Shown piece by piece: positions 8,244 to 16,445 of a DNA stretch of 40,448 nucleotides. The first letter of the stretch is position 1. Each line of letters opens with the position of its first letter. The DNA is from JAAZNO01 sp964508025 (GTDB lineage Bacteria > Chloroflexota > Anaerolineae > B4-G1 > SLSP01), in contig CAZDSF010000034.1 of NCBI GenBank assembly GCA_964508025.1, positions 1-40,448 of the forward strand, written 5' to 3'. The notes under the pieces are model-generated. The model saw only the letters and a program-made list of their open reading frames with translations, ran no database searches and was not told the DNA's origin. Both the position numbers and the translations under genes were made by a program.

Positions 8244-9167
8244 ATGCACATACTGATTACTGGCGGCACAGGTTTGATCGGGCGCGCGCTCGTTGCGGAG
8301 CTGACGCGCGCCGGGCATGGTCTCATGGTGTTGAGCCGAACCCCAGACCGGGTCACATTCCGGGAACCGGGCGTGCGCGTCATTCACTGGGATGCGCGCA
8401 CGCCCAACGGCTGGGAGACTGCATTGGAGAACGCGGACGCCGTGATCAATCTCGCGGGCGAATCCATTGCAGCCGGGCGGTGGACGGCAGCAAGGAAGTC
8501 CTGCATCGAGCGCAGCCGCGTGGAGGCCGGCGCGGCGCTGTCCACCGCCATCGCCGCCGCGCAAGTCAAACCGCGTATCCTGGTGCAGGCTTCTGCCGTG
8601 GGCATCTACGGGCCGCGTGGAGATGAGCCGCTGGACGAAGCCGCGCTCCCCGGCGCGGACTTCCTCAGCCGTGTGGCGGTGGCCTGGGAAGCCTCCACCG
8701 CGCCCGTCGAGGCGTTGGGCGTGCGTCGGGTGATCATCCGCCTGGGCGTGGTGCTGAGCACCGCAGGCGGCGCGTTGCCGCGCATGGCGTTGCCATTTCG
8801 CTTCTTTGCGGGCGGGCCATTGGGGCAGGGTCGGCAGCGCTTTCCGTGGATCCACATCGCCGATGTGACGGGGGCAATCCGCTTTCTGTTGGAGCGCGAG
8901 GATGCCAAGGGCGTCTTCAACCTCACGGCGCCCGCGCCGCCGACCAACACGGAATTTTCGCGGGCGCTGGGACGCGCGCTCAAGCGGCCCTCGTGGTTGC
9001 CCGCCCCCGCCTTCGCGCTGCGGCTGCTCTTGGGTGAGATGGCGACGGTGCTGCTCGATGGGCAGAACGCGCTTCCTCAGCGGTTGCAGGCGCTCGGCTA
9101 CGATTTCCGTTATCCTGCGTTGGAACCGGCGTTGCGCGCGCTGTTCGAAGGCGAGGCGGGGGCGTGA
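8244..9167 (+). CDS. TIGR01777-family NAD(P)-dependent epimerase/dehydratase-like protein
   Basis: A soluble extended-SDR protein of 307 aa (YfcH/SULA-like). It opens with the Rossmann nucleotide loop ITGGTGLIGRAL, then has the family features VINLAGESIAAGRW, ASAVGIYGPRGDEPLDE, RLGVVLSTAGGALPRM and PWIHIADV. The true substrate of this family is not known. The ATG at 8244 has AGGAGG 4 nt upstream; an in-frame start at 8151 is rejected because it would place the promoter inside the coding region. Its stop overlaps the next GTG by 4 nt. TIGR01777 genes are recurrent partners of LitR/CarH regulators and photolyases, as here. Confidence 0.9.
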   Translation: MHILITGGTGLIGRALVAELTRAGHGLMVLSRTPDRVTFREPGVRVIHWDARTPNGWETALENADAVINLAGESIAAGRWTAARKSCIERSRVEAGAALSTAIAAAQVKPRILVQASAVGIYGPRGDEPLDEAALPGADFLSRVAVAWEASTAPVEALGVRRVIIRLGVVLSTAGGALPRMALPFRFFAGGPLGQGRQRFPWIHIADVTGAIRFLLEREDAKGVFNLTAPAPPTNTEFSRALGRALKRPSWLPAPAFALRLLLGEMATVLLDGQNALPQRLQALGYDFRYPALEPALRALFEGEAGA

Positions 9168-9676
9168 ACATCTTCGTGCTCAGCGAGGATCCCGTCGCAG
9201 CGGCGCTGATGCAGTGCGACCAGCACGTGGTCAAAATGCCGCTGGAATCGGCGCAGTTGCTCTGCACCGCCTTCGAGGATGGCGTCGCGCCGTATCGCTG
9301 GACGCACTACAACCATCCTTGCGGCGTGTGGACGCGCGCTGCGCGCGAGAATTTTCTCTGGCTGGCGACGCACGCACTGGCATTGGCGGATGAGTACCGC
9401 TTCCGCTACGGCAAAGAACACAAATCCAGGGAGGTGATTCTCTGGTGTCGGAAGCATCTGGAGTGGGTCACTTTCCCCGAACAGGGATTGACGCCCTTTG
9501 CCATCGCCATGCCGGCGCAGTACAAATGCAGCGATGCTGTAACCAGCTACCGCAACTTCTATGTGCAGGATAAAAGCCGCTTTGCTCGGTGGACGCGCGG
9601 GCGCCCGGCGCCGGACTGGTTCCGCGAGGGCTTAACAGGTTGCGGGAATTCCAATATCGCCTACAATACCGAGTAA
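9164..9676 (+). CDS. Conserved protein of unnamed phage/bacterial family, coupled to the epimerase
   Basis: A 170-aa soluble protein starting at GTG, with a GTGA overlap to the epimerase stop, implying coupled translation. The opening MNIFVLSEDPVAAAL followed by CDQHVVKMPLESAQLL, then THYNHPCGVWTR and LADEYRFRYGKEHKS, recalls a family often seen in phage genomes. I know no established function for it. The Asp-Gln-His and Tyr-Gly-Lys-Glu-His clusters look like conserved polar sites, and the N-terminal Cys/His content could suit metal binding. A DNA-repair role would fit the photolyase neighbourhood but is only a guess. Confidence 0.65.
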   Translation: MNIFVLSEDPVAAALMQCDQHVVKMPLESAQLLCTAFEDGVAPYRWTHYNHPCGVWTRAARENFLWLATHALALADEYRFRYGKEHKSREVILWCRKHLEWVTFPEQGLTPFAIAMPAQYKCSDAVTSYRNFYVQDKSRFARWTRGRPAPDWFREGLTGCGNSNIAYNTE

Positions 9677-9818
9677 AGCAAACGCCAATTGAATAAATTC
9701 GAGGTTTGCGTGAGAGCATTACCCAATCTGCGGCATACGCTATAACGCGAGGGCGCAGGGGGCGGAAGTGTTTTTCACCCTTCAGCCTTCCGCTTTAAGC
9801 ATTTTCAAGGAGGTTCTC

Positions 9819-10169
9819 ATGAGTTGGGCCAAAGTGTTGCCATTGGAACAATTGCCAGAAGGCGCACGCGCGGTGGTGCGCGTTGGCGAACAGGATGTTT
9901 TGCTGCTCCATCACGGCGGGCGGATTTACGCTGTGCAGAGCAAATGTCCGCACATGGGCGCGCCGCTCAAGCGCGCCAAAATCGAAGGTGGGGCGCTCGT
10001 CTGCCCGCTGCACCGCAGCGCCTTCGATCTGGAAACCGGCGACGCGAAGGCATGGTCCCCCTGGCCTCCCGTAGTCGGCAAGCTGATGGGCGCCGTCTCG
10101 GCGGAGAAGGCGCTGCCAACTTACCCCACGCGCATCGAAGATGACGCCGTGTGGGTGGAGCTGGCGTAG
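9819..10169 (+). CDS. Rieske [2Fe-2S] ferredoxin-like protein
   Basis: A small soluble electron-transfer protein of 116 aa. The cluster ligands are in canonical order: C43-P-H45 and C62-P-L-H65, with GAPL and RSAFDLETG around them. It resembles the small NirD/biphenyl-dioxygenase-ferredoxin type and has no signal peptide or membrane helix. The ATG at 9819 is chosen because AAGGAGG lies 5 nt upstream; a start at 9768 lacks such a site. The 142 nt before it contain a 7-bp inverted repeat (GCGGAAG 9762-9768, CTTCCGC 9787-9793) and no gene. It is 20 nt from the lactate dehydrogenase gene. The redox partner is unknown. Confidence 0.9.
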   Translation: MSWAKVLPLEQLPEGARAVVRVGEQDVLLLHHGGRIYAVQSKCPHMGAPLKRAKIEGGALVCPLHRSAFDLETGDAKAWSPWPPVVGKLMGAVSAEKALPTYPTRIEDDAVWVELA

Positions 10170-10189
10170 GCGGAAACGGAGGTATCACC

Positions 10190-11143
10190 ATGAAAGTTGG
10201 CATTGTGGGCAGTGGATTTGTGGGCGCGACGGCGGCGTATGCCATTGTGATGCGCGGCGTGGCTACCGATGTGGTGCTGGTGGATGTAAACAAGAAGCGC
10301 GCGCAGGCAGAGGCGGCGGATATTCTACATGCCGTGCCCTTTGTGCATCCGGTGGAAGTTGCTGCCGGCGAGTACGCCGATCTCGCGGGTGCGGGGATCG
10401 TCATCATCACGGCGGGCGTGGCCCAGAAGCCCGGCGAGACGCGCTTGCAGCTCATGGAGCGCAATGCGGCCATCCTGCGGCAGATCATCCCGCAAGTGCT
10501 GGCGCACGCGCCGGAAGCGCTGCTTGTCATCACCACCAATCCCGTAGATGTGATGACCCATCTGGCAACGCAGATCGCCGCCGAACACGGCGTCCCGGCG
10601 CGGCGCGTGATGGGATCGGGGACGACGCTCGACACGGCGCGCTTCCGGGCGCTCTTGGGCGCGCATCTGGGTGTGGATCCGCAGCACGTCCATGGCTACG
10701 TCATCGGCGAGCATGGCGATTCAGAAGTGCTCACCTGGTCTATCGTGGATATTGGCGGCTCGCCGCTGGATGATTTCGCGCATTTGCGCAACGTGGCCCT
10801 GGATGAGGCTATCCGCGCGCAGATTGATGACGAGGTGCGCCACGCAGCTTATACCATCATCGAGGGCAAGGGGGCGACCTACTACGGCATCGGCGCCGCG
10901 CTCGCCCGCATCGTAGATGCCATCGCCCACGATCACCGCGCCATCCTCACCATCTGTTCGCTCATGCCCGAAGTCGCCGGCGTGCGCGATGTGACCGTCT
11001 CGCTGCCGCATCTGGTGGGCGGCGCGGGCGTGATGGAGGCCCTGCCGCTCAAACTCAGCGCGCGGGAGACCTCCGCTTTGCGCCGCAGCGCGCAGATCAT
11101 CCGCGCCGCAATTGATGAACTGGAGCAAGCGCATGACGCATGA
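10190..11143 (+). CDS. ldh: L-lactate dehydrogenase
   Basis: A cytosolic NAD-dependent oxidoreductase of 317 aa that interconverts pyruvate and L-lactate. It has GSGFVGATAAYA (7-18), Asp32 after the second strand for NAD, and AGVAQKPGETR with Gln79 at the substrate-specificity position (Gln favours lactate, Arg malate). The Asp148/Arg151 pair and catalytic His175 in GEHGDSE are also present. The ATG at 10190 has GGAGG 7 nt upstream. The 3' end overlaps the aldo/keto reductase by 11 nt. Malate dehydrogenase is less likely because of Gln79. The operon position suggests redox metabolism expressed together with the light-response genes. Confidence 0.93.
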   Translation: MKVGIVGSGFVGATAAYAIVMRGVATDVVLVDVNKKRAQAEAADILHAVPFVHPVEVAAGEYADLAGAGIVIITAGVAQKPGETRLQLMERNAAILRQIIPQVLAHAPEALLVITTNPVDVMTHLATQIAAEHGVPARRVMGSGTTLDTARFRALLGAHLGVDPQHVHGYVIGEHGDSEVLTWSIVDIGGSPLDDFAHLRNVALDEAIRAQIDDEVRHAAYTIIEGKGATYYGIGAALARIVDAIAHDHRAILTICSLMPEVAGVRDVTVSLPHLVGGAGVMEALPLKLSARETSALRRSAQIIRAAIDELEQAHDA

Positions 11144-12077
11144 TGGTCTGATTCCGTTGGGTAAGACGCAACTGAAAGTGCCGCCCTTGGGTATTGGCGC
11201 GTGGCAATGGGGCGACCGGCTGATGTGGGATTACGGCAAGGGCGGTTACACCGACGCCGACATCCGCGCCGTCTTCGATGCGGCGGTGGCGGGCGGCGTG
11301 CGCTTCTTCGACACCGCCGAGGTCTACGGCATGGGCCGTTCGGAGACGCTGCTGGGGCAGTTCATACGCGAAAGCGGTGCTGAAGTCACAACCGCCACCA
11401 AATTCATGCCGTTCCCATGGCGGCTGCACCGCTCGCGGCTGCTCGCCGCGCTGAAGCGCAGCCTCAAGCGATTGGGGTTGGAACGGGTGGATCTGTACCA
11501 GGTGCATTTTCCGCTCCCGCCGCTGCCCGTGGAGCAATGGGCGGAAAGCCTGGCGGATGCTGTCGAAGCCGGGCTGACTCGCGCGGTGGGCGTCTCCAAT
11601 TTCTCCACCACGCAGATGGGACGTGCATTCAACGCGCTGGGTGCGCGGGGCGTGCCGTTGGCCTCCAACCAGATCGAGTACAGCCTGCTGCACCGCGCGC
11701 CGGAGCGCAACGGTCAGCTTCAAACCGCCCGCGACCTGGGCGTCGCTATTATCGCGTACAGTCCACTCGCCAAGGGCATCCTCACCGGCAAATACACGCC
11801 GGAGTTCCCGCCTCCAGGCGCGCGCGGTAGAATCTATCGCCGGGAGCGGTTACAACAGGTGCAGCCCCTCATTGCGTTGCTGCGGGAGATCGGCGCGGCG
11901 CACGGCAGCAAATCCCCCGCGCAAGTGGCGCTCAACTGGACGATTTGCAAGGGGACGATTCCCATCCCTGGCGCAAAGAATGTCCGGCAGCTGGAATCGA
12001 ATCTCGGCGCGCTGGGCTGGCGGCTGACGGATGACGAGATCGCCGCTCTTGATGAGGCCAGCGCGGCGTTGAGTTAA
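11133..12077 (+). CDS. Aldo/keto reductase
   Basis: A cytosolic NADPH-dependent carbonyl reductase of 314 aa with a TIM-barrel fold. The catalytic tetrad is visible: Asp60 and Tyr65 (FFDTAEVYG), Lys90 (TATKFMPFPW) and His125 (LYQVHFP). The C-terminal cofactor region contains IPIPGAKNVRQLESNLGAL. It looks closest to the plant-type/AKR13-like 'pyridoxal reductase/AKR' groups, and the substrate is not predictable. The start is ATG at 11133 with GGAG 7 nt upstream, inside the end of ldh, which indicates coupling. It is followed by a 92-nt spacer of repeats before the photolyase. Confidence 0.9.
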   Translation: MTHDGLIPLGKTQLKVPPLGIGAWQWGDRLMWDYGKGGYTDADIRAVFDAAVAGGVRFFDTAEVYGMGRSETLLGQFIRESGAEVTTATKFMPFPWRLHRSRLLAALKRSLKRLGLERVDLYQVHFPLPPLPVEQWAESLADAVEAGLTRAVGVSNFSTTQMGRAFNALGARGVPLASNQIEYSLLHRAPERNGQLQTARDLGVAIIAYSPLAKGILTGKYTPEFPPPGARGRIYRRERLQQVQPLIALLREIGAAHGSKSPAQVALNWTICKGTIPIPGAKNVRQLESNLGALGWRLTDDEIAALDEASAALS

Positions 12078-12097
12078 GACAGCAGAGATTAGTGCGC

Positions 12098-12156
12098 GGT
12101 GAGCAGTAAGAACGCCAAAAACTGCTCACCATTCTCTGCCCACTGCTCACCATTTT
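12098..12156. repeat. 21-bp-period (3x7) direct repeats with an inverted copy
   Basis: ACTGCTCACCATT occurs at 12121-12133 and again at 12142-12154, exactly 21 nt apart and decomposable into heptamers (CTGCTCA, CCATTCT, CTGCCCA, CTGCTCA, CCATTTT). An inverted copy, GGTGAGCAGT, lies at 12098-12107. The array ends at the photolyase ribosome site. It has the same placement and 7-nt period as the arrays near 84, 1974 and 16446. Confidence 0.7.
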
Positions 12157-12169
12157 CAAGGAGCCTACA

Positions 12170-13573
12170 ATAGAAAGAGCCATCTGGTGGATTCGCCGCG
12201 ATCTGCGGCTGCGCGATAATCAGGCGCTCACGGCTGCGCTGCGCGCGGCGGAGCAGGTAATTCCCGTCTTCATTCTCGATCCGGCGCTGCGGCGCTCGCC
12301 CTATGTGGGTGAGAAGCGGTTGGCGTTTCTCATGGGCGGCTTGCGCGCGCTGGATGCGGAGCTGCGCGCGCGGGGCAGCTATCTCGTGGTGCGCGAGGGG
12401 CGTCCGGCGGAGGAACTGGCGCGGCTGCAAGCCGAAACCAGCGCAGCAGCCGTTTTCGCCGAGGCGGATGTCTCCCCCTACGCGCGGCGCCGCGATGCGG
12501 AGGTCGCTTCCAGGCTGACGCTGCGGCTTCACGGCGGATTGACGCTCTTTCCGCCAGAAGTGATTCACAAAGACGATGGCAAGCCTTACGTCGTCTTCAC
12601 GCCGTTCAGCCATGCGTGGCGCATCTTGCCCCAACTCACAACAGATGAGATGATCACGGCGCCAGTGCGCATCCCCACGCCGCCGGGAATTCCCGGTCAG
12701 TCGCTACGCGCTGAATCTATCGAAGCGCCCACGCTTTTCCCACCCGGAGAAGCAGCAGCGCAGCGGCGACTGGCGCAATTCATCGAGCGGGCGTTGTACG
12801 ACTACGACACCAACCGCGACCGGATGGCTCTTGACGGCACCTCGAAGCTCTCGCCCTACTTGCGTTTTGGAATGTTGTCTGTGCGCGCGGCGGCAATAGC
12901 GACGTTAGAAGCGCGCGAACAGGCCCGGCGCGGCGAGGCTGTGCGCGGCGCGGAGACCTGGCTCAACGAGTTGCTCTGGCGCGAGTTCTACAGCTACATC
13001 CTTTACCACTTCCCACACGTGCGCGCGGGCAGTTTCCGCTCGGAGTATGATGCTATCGTCTGGCGCAATGATCCGGAGGAATTTCGCGCCTGGCAGAAGG
13101 GCCGCACGGGCTATCCTGTGGTGGATGCGGCGATGCGCCAGCTCGCGGCAACCGGCTGGATGCACAACCGCGCGCGGATGATCGTGGCGTCGTTCCTCAC
13201 CAAGGATCTGTTGATTGACTGGCGCTGGGGCGAACGGCACTTCATGCAACAGCTGCTCGATGGCGATCCGGCTTCCAACAACGGCGGCTGGCAGTGGACC
13301 GCCGGCACCGGCACGGATGCCGCGCCCTACTTCCGCATCTTCAACCCCGTGTTGCAGGGCGAGAAATTCGATCCCGAAGGCGATTACGTGCGCCGTTGGG
13401 CGCCGGAACTGGCTCGCATCCCGGCGCCATACATCCATCGCCCCTGGACATTGTCTGATATGCAGCAACGCGAGTATGGGTGTAGGATTGGCGTGGACTA
13501 TCCCGCGCCGATTGTGGATCACGCTGCGGCGCGAGAGCGCACCCTGGCGGCGTACAAAGCCGCCAAAGGATAA
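12170..13573 (+). CDS. phr: Deoxyribodipyrimidine photolyase (class I-type), apparent ATA start
   Basis: A light-driven DNA repair flavoenzyme that splits pyrimidine dimers. From the codon at 12170 it is 467 aa, normal for the family, and begins with the expected AIWWIRRDLRLRDNQAL strand. The FAD pocket includes SKLSPYLRFGMLS, ELLWREFYSYI, RMIVASFLTKDLLIDWRWGE and NNGGWQWTAGTGTD (370-383). AAGGAG at 12158-12163 is 6 nt before 12170, but that codon is ATA. No in-frame ATG, GTG or TTG lies between the upstream stop (12107) and it. The first standard start, GTG at 12305, would delete 45 residues of the Rossmann domain. It is downstream of a CarH/LitR-type sensor, a classic association. Confidence 0.9.
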   Translation: MERAIWWIRRDLRLRDNQALTAALRAAEQVIPVFILDPALRRSPYVGEKRLAFLMGGLRALDAELRARGSYLVVREGRPAEELARLQAETSAAAVFAEADVSPYARRRDAEVASRLTLRLHGGLTLFPPEVIHKDDGKPYVVFTPFSHAWRILPQLTTDEMITAPVRIPTPPGIPGQSLRAESIEAPTLFPPGEAAAQRRLAQFIERALYDYDTNRDRMALDGTSKLSPYLRFGMLSVRAAAIATLEAREQARRGEAVRGAETWLNELLWREFYSYILYHFPHVRAGSFRSEYDAIVWRNDPEEFRAWQKGRTGYPVVDAAMRQLAATGWMHNRARMIVASFLTKDLLIDWRWGERHFMQQLLDGDPASNNGGWQWTAGTGTDAAPYFRIFNPVLQGEKFDPEGDYVRRWAPELARIPAPYIHRPWTLSDMQQREYGCRIGVDYPAPIVDHAAARERTLAAYKAAKG

Positions 13574-13586
13574 GGAAGCGATTTCG

Positions 13587-14210
13587 ATGAACGACAAACC
13601 CACCATTCAACCGAATATTCCCGCCGAATGCTATATCTCTGTAGATGTCGAAACCGCCGGCCCCTACCCGATTCGCTACTCGATGCTCTCCATCGGCGCG
13701 TGCCTGGTACACAATCCGCAGGAGGGCTTCTACATCGAATTGCAGCCGGTGACGATGACCGCGATTCCCGGCGCGCTGGCAATCTCCAATCTCTCAATGG
13801 CGGAGCTCGCGGAGAAGGGGGTCCCGCCGAAAGAAGCGATGCAACGCTTTGCCGCCTGGGTGGAAGCCGTCACACCGCCCAAACAGCGGCCCGTCTTCGT
13901 GGCGCTCAACGCGCCCTTCGATTGGATGTTCGTCAACGAGTACTTCCATCACTACTTGCGCTTCAATCCCTTTGGGCACTCGGCGCTGGATATCAAAGCC
14001 TTCTACATGGGGCTGACCGGCGTCGCCTGGACGCGCACTTCGATGCAATACCTTGCGGCCCGGTATTTGGGGGGCCGCAAACTCACGCATAACGCGCTGC
14101 AAGACGCCCAAGATCAGGCGGAAATCTTCGCTGCCGTGCTGGCAGAGGCGAAAGAGCGGCGCGCGCGCGAAGAGGCCTGTAACAGCACACAAGATTCAGA
14201 GCCAGTTTAG
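13587..14210 (+). CDS. DEDDh-family 3'-5' exonuclease
   Basis: A soluble RNase T/DnaQ-fold nuclease of 207 aa. The metal-binding acids are Asp20 and Glu22 (ISVDVETAGP), Asp112 (ALNAPFDWMFVNEYF) and Asp173, with His168 (THNALQDAQDQ) completing the Hx4D arrangement of the DEDDh class. No polymerase domain is attached. It may trim RNA or DNA. The ATG at 13587 has AAGGAAG upstream, 13 nt after the photolyase stop, and the nucleotidyltransferase-like gene follows after 23 nt. The placement suggests one transcript. The C-terminal tail is charged and otherwise featureless. Confidence 0.88.
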   Translation: MNDKPTIQPNIPAECYISVDVETAGPYPIRYSMLSIGACLVHNPQEGFYIELQPVTMTAIPGALAISNLSMAELAEKGVPPKEAMQRFAAWVEAVTPPKQRPVFVALNAPFDWMFVNEYFHHYLRFNPFGHSALDIKAFYMGLTGVAWTRTSMQYLAARYLGGRKLTHNALQDAQDQAEIFAAVLAEAKERRAREEACNSTQDSEPV

Positions 14211-14233
14211 AGCATCACGAAAGGAATTGCCAC

Positions 14234-15559
14234 ATGAACAGCGCACAAAAAGCCGTTAATTTAGAGCACCTTTTGGAAAGCGCCGAGCGGTTGGGCATTC
14301 AAATGAACGCAGAAGAAGCGCGCCGCTGGCTGAACGCAATCCAGGCGATGCAGGACGAGATGGAAATTACCATGGACGTCAAAACCGGCGTCTTTGGGCA
14401 CAAGATCTCCATGCTGGATTTCAGCCCGGCGGAGCTGGCGCGGTTCCGGGAGATTGGACGGTTGGTGGAATTCTACGATGTGCCGGGTGTGGTGGAAACC
14501 GCGCTGGCGCTTTCCGGTTCGGCGGCGCAGTCGAAAATCCAGACCCATCCCGGTGATTGCGATTACTTCGAGCGGGTGAACATCATCGCGCCCACACGCG
14601 AGGAGGCCTGCCGCATCCTGGCGCAGATCATGCGCGAAAAGGCGCTCAGCACCCTGCGCGGAGAGACCTACCAGCTCATCGAGGTCAAATTTGGGTCGTA
14701 TCCCTTCGACGTGGTCAAGGATGGGGCGACCCTCCACGCAGGTTCGCCCATCGCCTGGACGGCGGCTGAGGTGGAAGCCGGCGGCATCGTGGCGGCGCGG
14801 CCCGACGGCACGCCGGTCACCATCACCTGGGAGGACGCGGCGCAAGATCCCGGCTGGTGCAAGCTCGATTGGGTGATCGCCGACCCCATTCGGGGGCAGC
14901 TGGCAAACGCCAGCAACATGCTCGACGTGACCTGGGAGGCGCCCGATGGCGCCATCACGCCGCTCGATGGCTACCTCGACGCCTACTTCCAGGAGATCTA
15001 CCTCGAGGCGGAATCCGCCCCCATCTTCTCCAAGCTGGTCAAACACGTTTCCACCGATGTGCTGGCGGATTACGTCGCCGCGATGGAAGATCAGGTGCAG
15101 CGCTACCTGCGCTACGACCCGCACAATTACGGCAAAGCCGCCAAACGGATGTACAACCTCTTCCGGCTCACGGGGCGTTACGAAGAAGCCGCCTTCCTGC
15201 GCGAGATTTTCGACGAGCCAACCACCGTCCTCTACCAGGTGTGGTCGCTCATCCGCACCATTGATGATGCCTTCAAACCGGGAGCCACAATTCCGCTGCA
15301 AAACCTCCTCGCGCAAACCGATCACCTCATCCTGGCGGTGGTAGACGCGCTGGAGGGGGAGAAGGAAACGGAAATCGTCCGCTATCTGTTGCGCCTGCGC
15401 GATCTCCTCAGCCGTGAACACGTCGGCGAGGCGTTGACGGCGCAGGCAGAGGCGGCGCGCGCCGAGATCATCAACATCGTCAACAACTTCTTCTACGAGA
15501 AGATGAGCGGGCTACCCTCTATCAAAGCGTACATCGAAGCGGTGCAAAAGCACACATGA
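14234..15559 (+). CDS. Uncharacterised protein with nucleotidyltransferase-fold signature
   Basis: I do not recognise a named family for this 441-aa soluble protein. Residues 92-111 fit the nucleotidyltransferase pattern: L93-S94-G95-S96, 11 residues, then D108-C-D110. A possible third carboxylate, Asp212, lies in KLDWVIAD. The C-terminal half (about 245-441) is helical, with YGKAAKRMYNLFRLTGRY recalling the helical bundle of poly(A)-polymerase-like enzymes. Near 200 it has Trp-rich strands. It starts with ATG after AAGGAA, 23 nt from the exonuclease, and overlaps the hydrolase by 4 nt. A role in RNA or protein nucleotidylation next to a trimming exonuclease is a hypothesis only. Confidence 0.6.
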   Translation: MNSAQKAVNLEHLLESAERLGIQMNAEEARRWLNAIQAMQDEMEITMDVKTGVFGHKISMLDFSPAELARFREIGRLVEFYDVPGVVETALALSGSAAQSKIQTHPGDCDYFERVNIIAPTREEACRILAQIMREKALSTLRGETYQLIEVKFGSYPFDVVKDGATLHAGSPIAWTAAEVEAGGIVAARPDGTPVTITWEDAAQDPGWCKLDWVIADPIRGQLANASNMLDVTWEAPDGAITPLDGYLDAYFQEIYLEAESAPIFSKLVKHVSTDVLADYVAAMEDQVQRYLRYDPHNYGKAAKRMYNLFRLTGRYEEAAFLREIFDEPTTVLYQVWSLIRTIDDAFKPGATIPLQNLLAQTDHLILAVVDALEGEKETEIVRYLLRLRDLLSREHVGEALTAQAEAARAEIINIVNNFFYEKMSGLPSIKAYIEAVQKHT

Positions 15560-16299
15560 AACTGAAACGACTGTTCCTCGGTCTGGGATTGCTGCTGCTG
15601 TTGGCAGTGGGCGGTTTTGTGTTGTGGGGCAGTCTGCCGCAAGGTCCTATGCCAGAGGCGTTGGCAGCGTTGGAATCCAATGCTCGCGTGCGTATCACCT
15701 CCGACAAGTGGCTCCGTTTCACGCCCACGGGCAACGCGCCGCAAACCGGCTTCATCTTCTATCCCGGCGGACGGGTAGATGCACGCGCCTACGCGCCGCT
15801 GGCGCAAGAAATCGCGGCGGCTGGATACCAGGTGGTCATCGTACCGATGCCGCTGAATCTGGCGGTGTTTGGTTTTGAACGCGCCGCCGACGTGATAGCC
15901 GCCTATCCTGAAATTGAACGCTGGGCTATCGGGGGGCACTCATTGGGCGGCGCGATGGCGGCGGCATTTGCCCACGGCAATCCCGACGCCGTGGATGGAC
16001 TGGCATTGTGGGCCGCATATCCGGCAAACAACAATGATCTCTCCGCCGCCGCAATCGAGGTCGTGTCCATCTACGGCAGCCTGGACGGCCTGGCTACTCC
16101 CGATAAGATTGCCGCCTCGCGCCCGTTGCTGCCGCCCACAACGCGCTGGGTAGAAATTGAAGGCGGCAATCACGCCCAATTCGGCTGGTATGGAGAACAG
16201 GCAGGCGATCTACCAGCAACGCTCAGCCATAGCGCCCAGCAGGCGCGCATCGTAGAAGCCACGCTGGCGTTGCTGAAAAGCCTCGAAACCGGCCCGTAG
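15556..16299 (+). CDS. Membrane-anchored alpha/beta hydrolase
   Basis: A 247-aa hydrolase with an N-terminal TM/signal helix (about 5-24), then a catalytic domain probably outside the membrane. The triad is clear: Ser129 in GGHSLGG, Asp177 in IYGSLDGLAT and His206 in EGGNHAQFG. YPGGRVDARAYAPLAQEIA forms the oxyanion/strand region of the Abhydrolase_5-like group. The substrate is unknown (ester, lipid or small peptide). The ATG overlaps the preceding stop (ATGA), so translation is coupled to the nucleotidyltransferase-like gene. It is the last gene of the run starting at 8244. The 188 nt that follow carry only a heptamer repeat. Confidence 0.85.
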   Translation: MKLKRLFLGLGLLLLLAVGGFVLWGSLPQGPMPEALAALESNARVRITSDKWLRFTPTGNAPQTGFIFYPGGRVDARAYAPLAQEIAAAGYQVVIVPMPLNLAVFGFERAADVIAAYPEIERWAIGGHSLGGAMAAAFAHGNPDAVDGLALWAAYPANNNDLSAAAIEVVSIYGSLDGLATPDKIAASRPLLPPTTRWVEIEGGNHAQFGWYGEQAGDLPATLSHSAQQARIVEATLALLKSLETGP

Positions 16300-16445
16300 C
16301 GCCGGGGAAGCGTGGATGGCAACATCATCACAGAAGAGCTGCCGAACCTATCATAGACTCTCCAGCCGCCTTTGACACGCCAACGATAAATGAAAACGCG
16401 GCAAGAAAGCAAACTGAAATTCGCGGTACGCTTGCCGTTGGCAGG

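Noticed and set aside
9164..9676. Naming this gene a pyrimidine-dimer glycosylase
   Set aside because: The thematic fit with photolyase is tempting, but I cannot match its motifs to endonuclease V/Pyr_excise.
12305..13573. Photolyase starting at GTG 12305
   Set aside because: This would remove 45 conserved residues, including WWIRRDLRL, and there is no good ribosome site; the AAGGAG before 12170 fits better.
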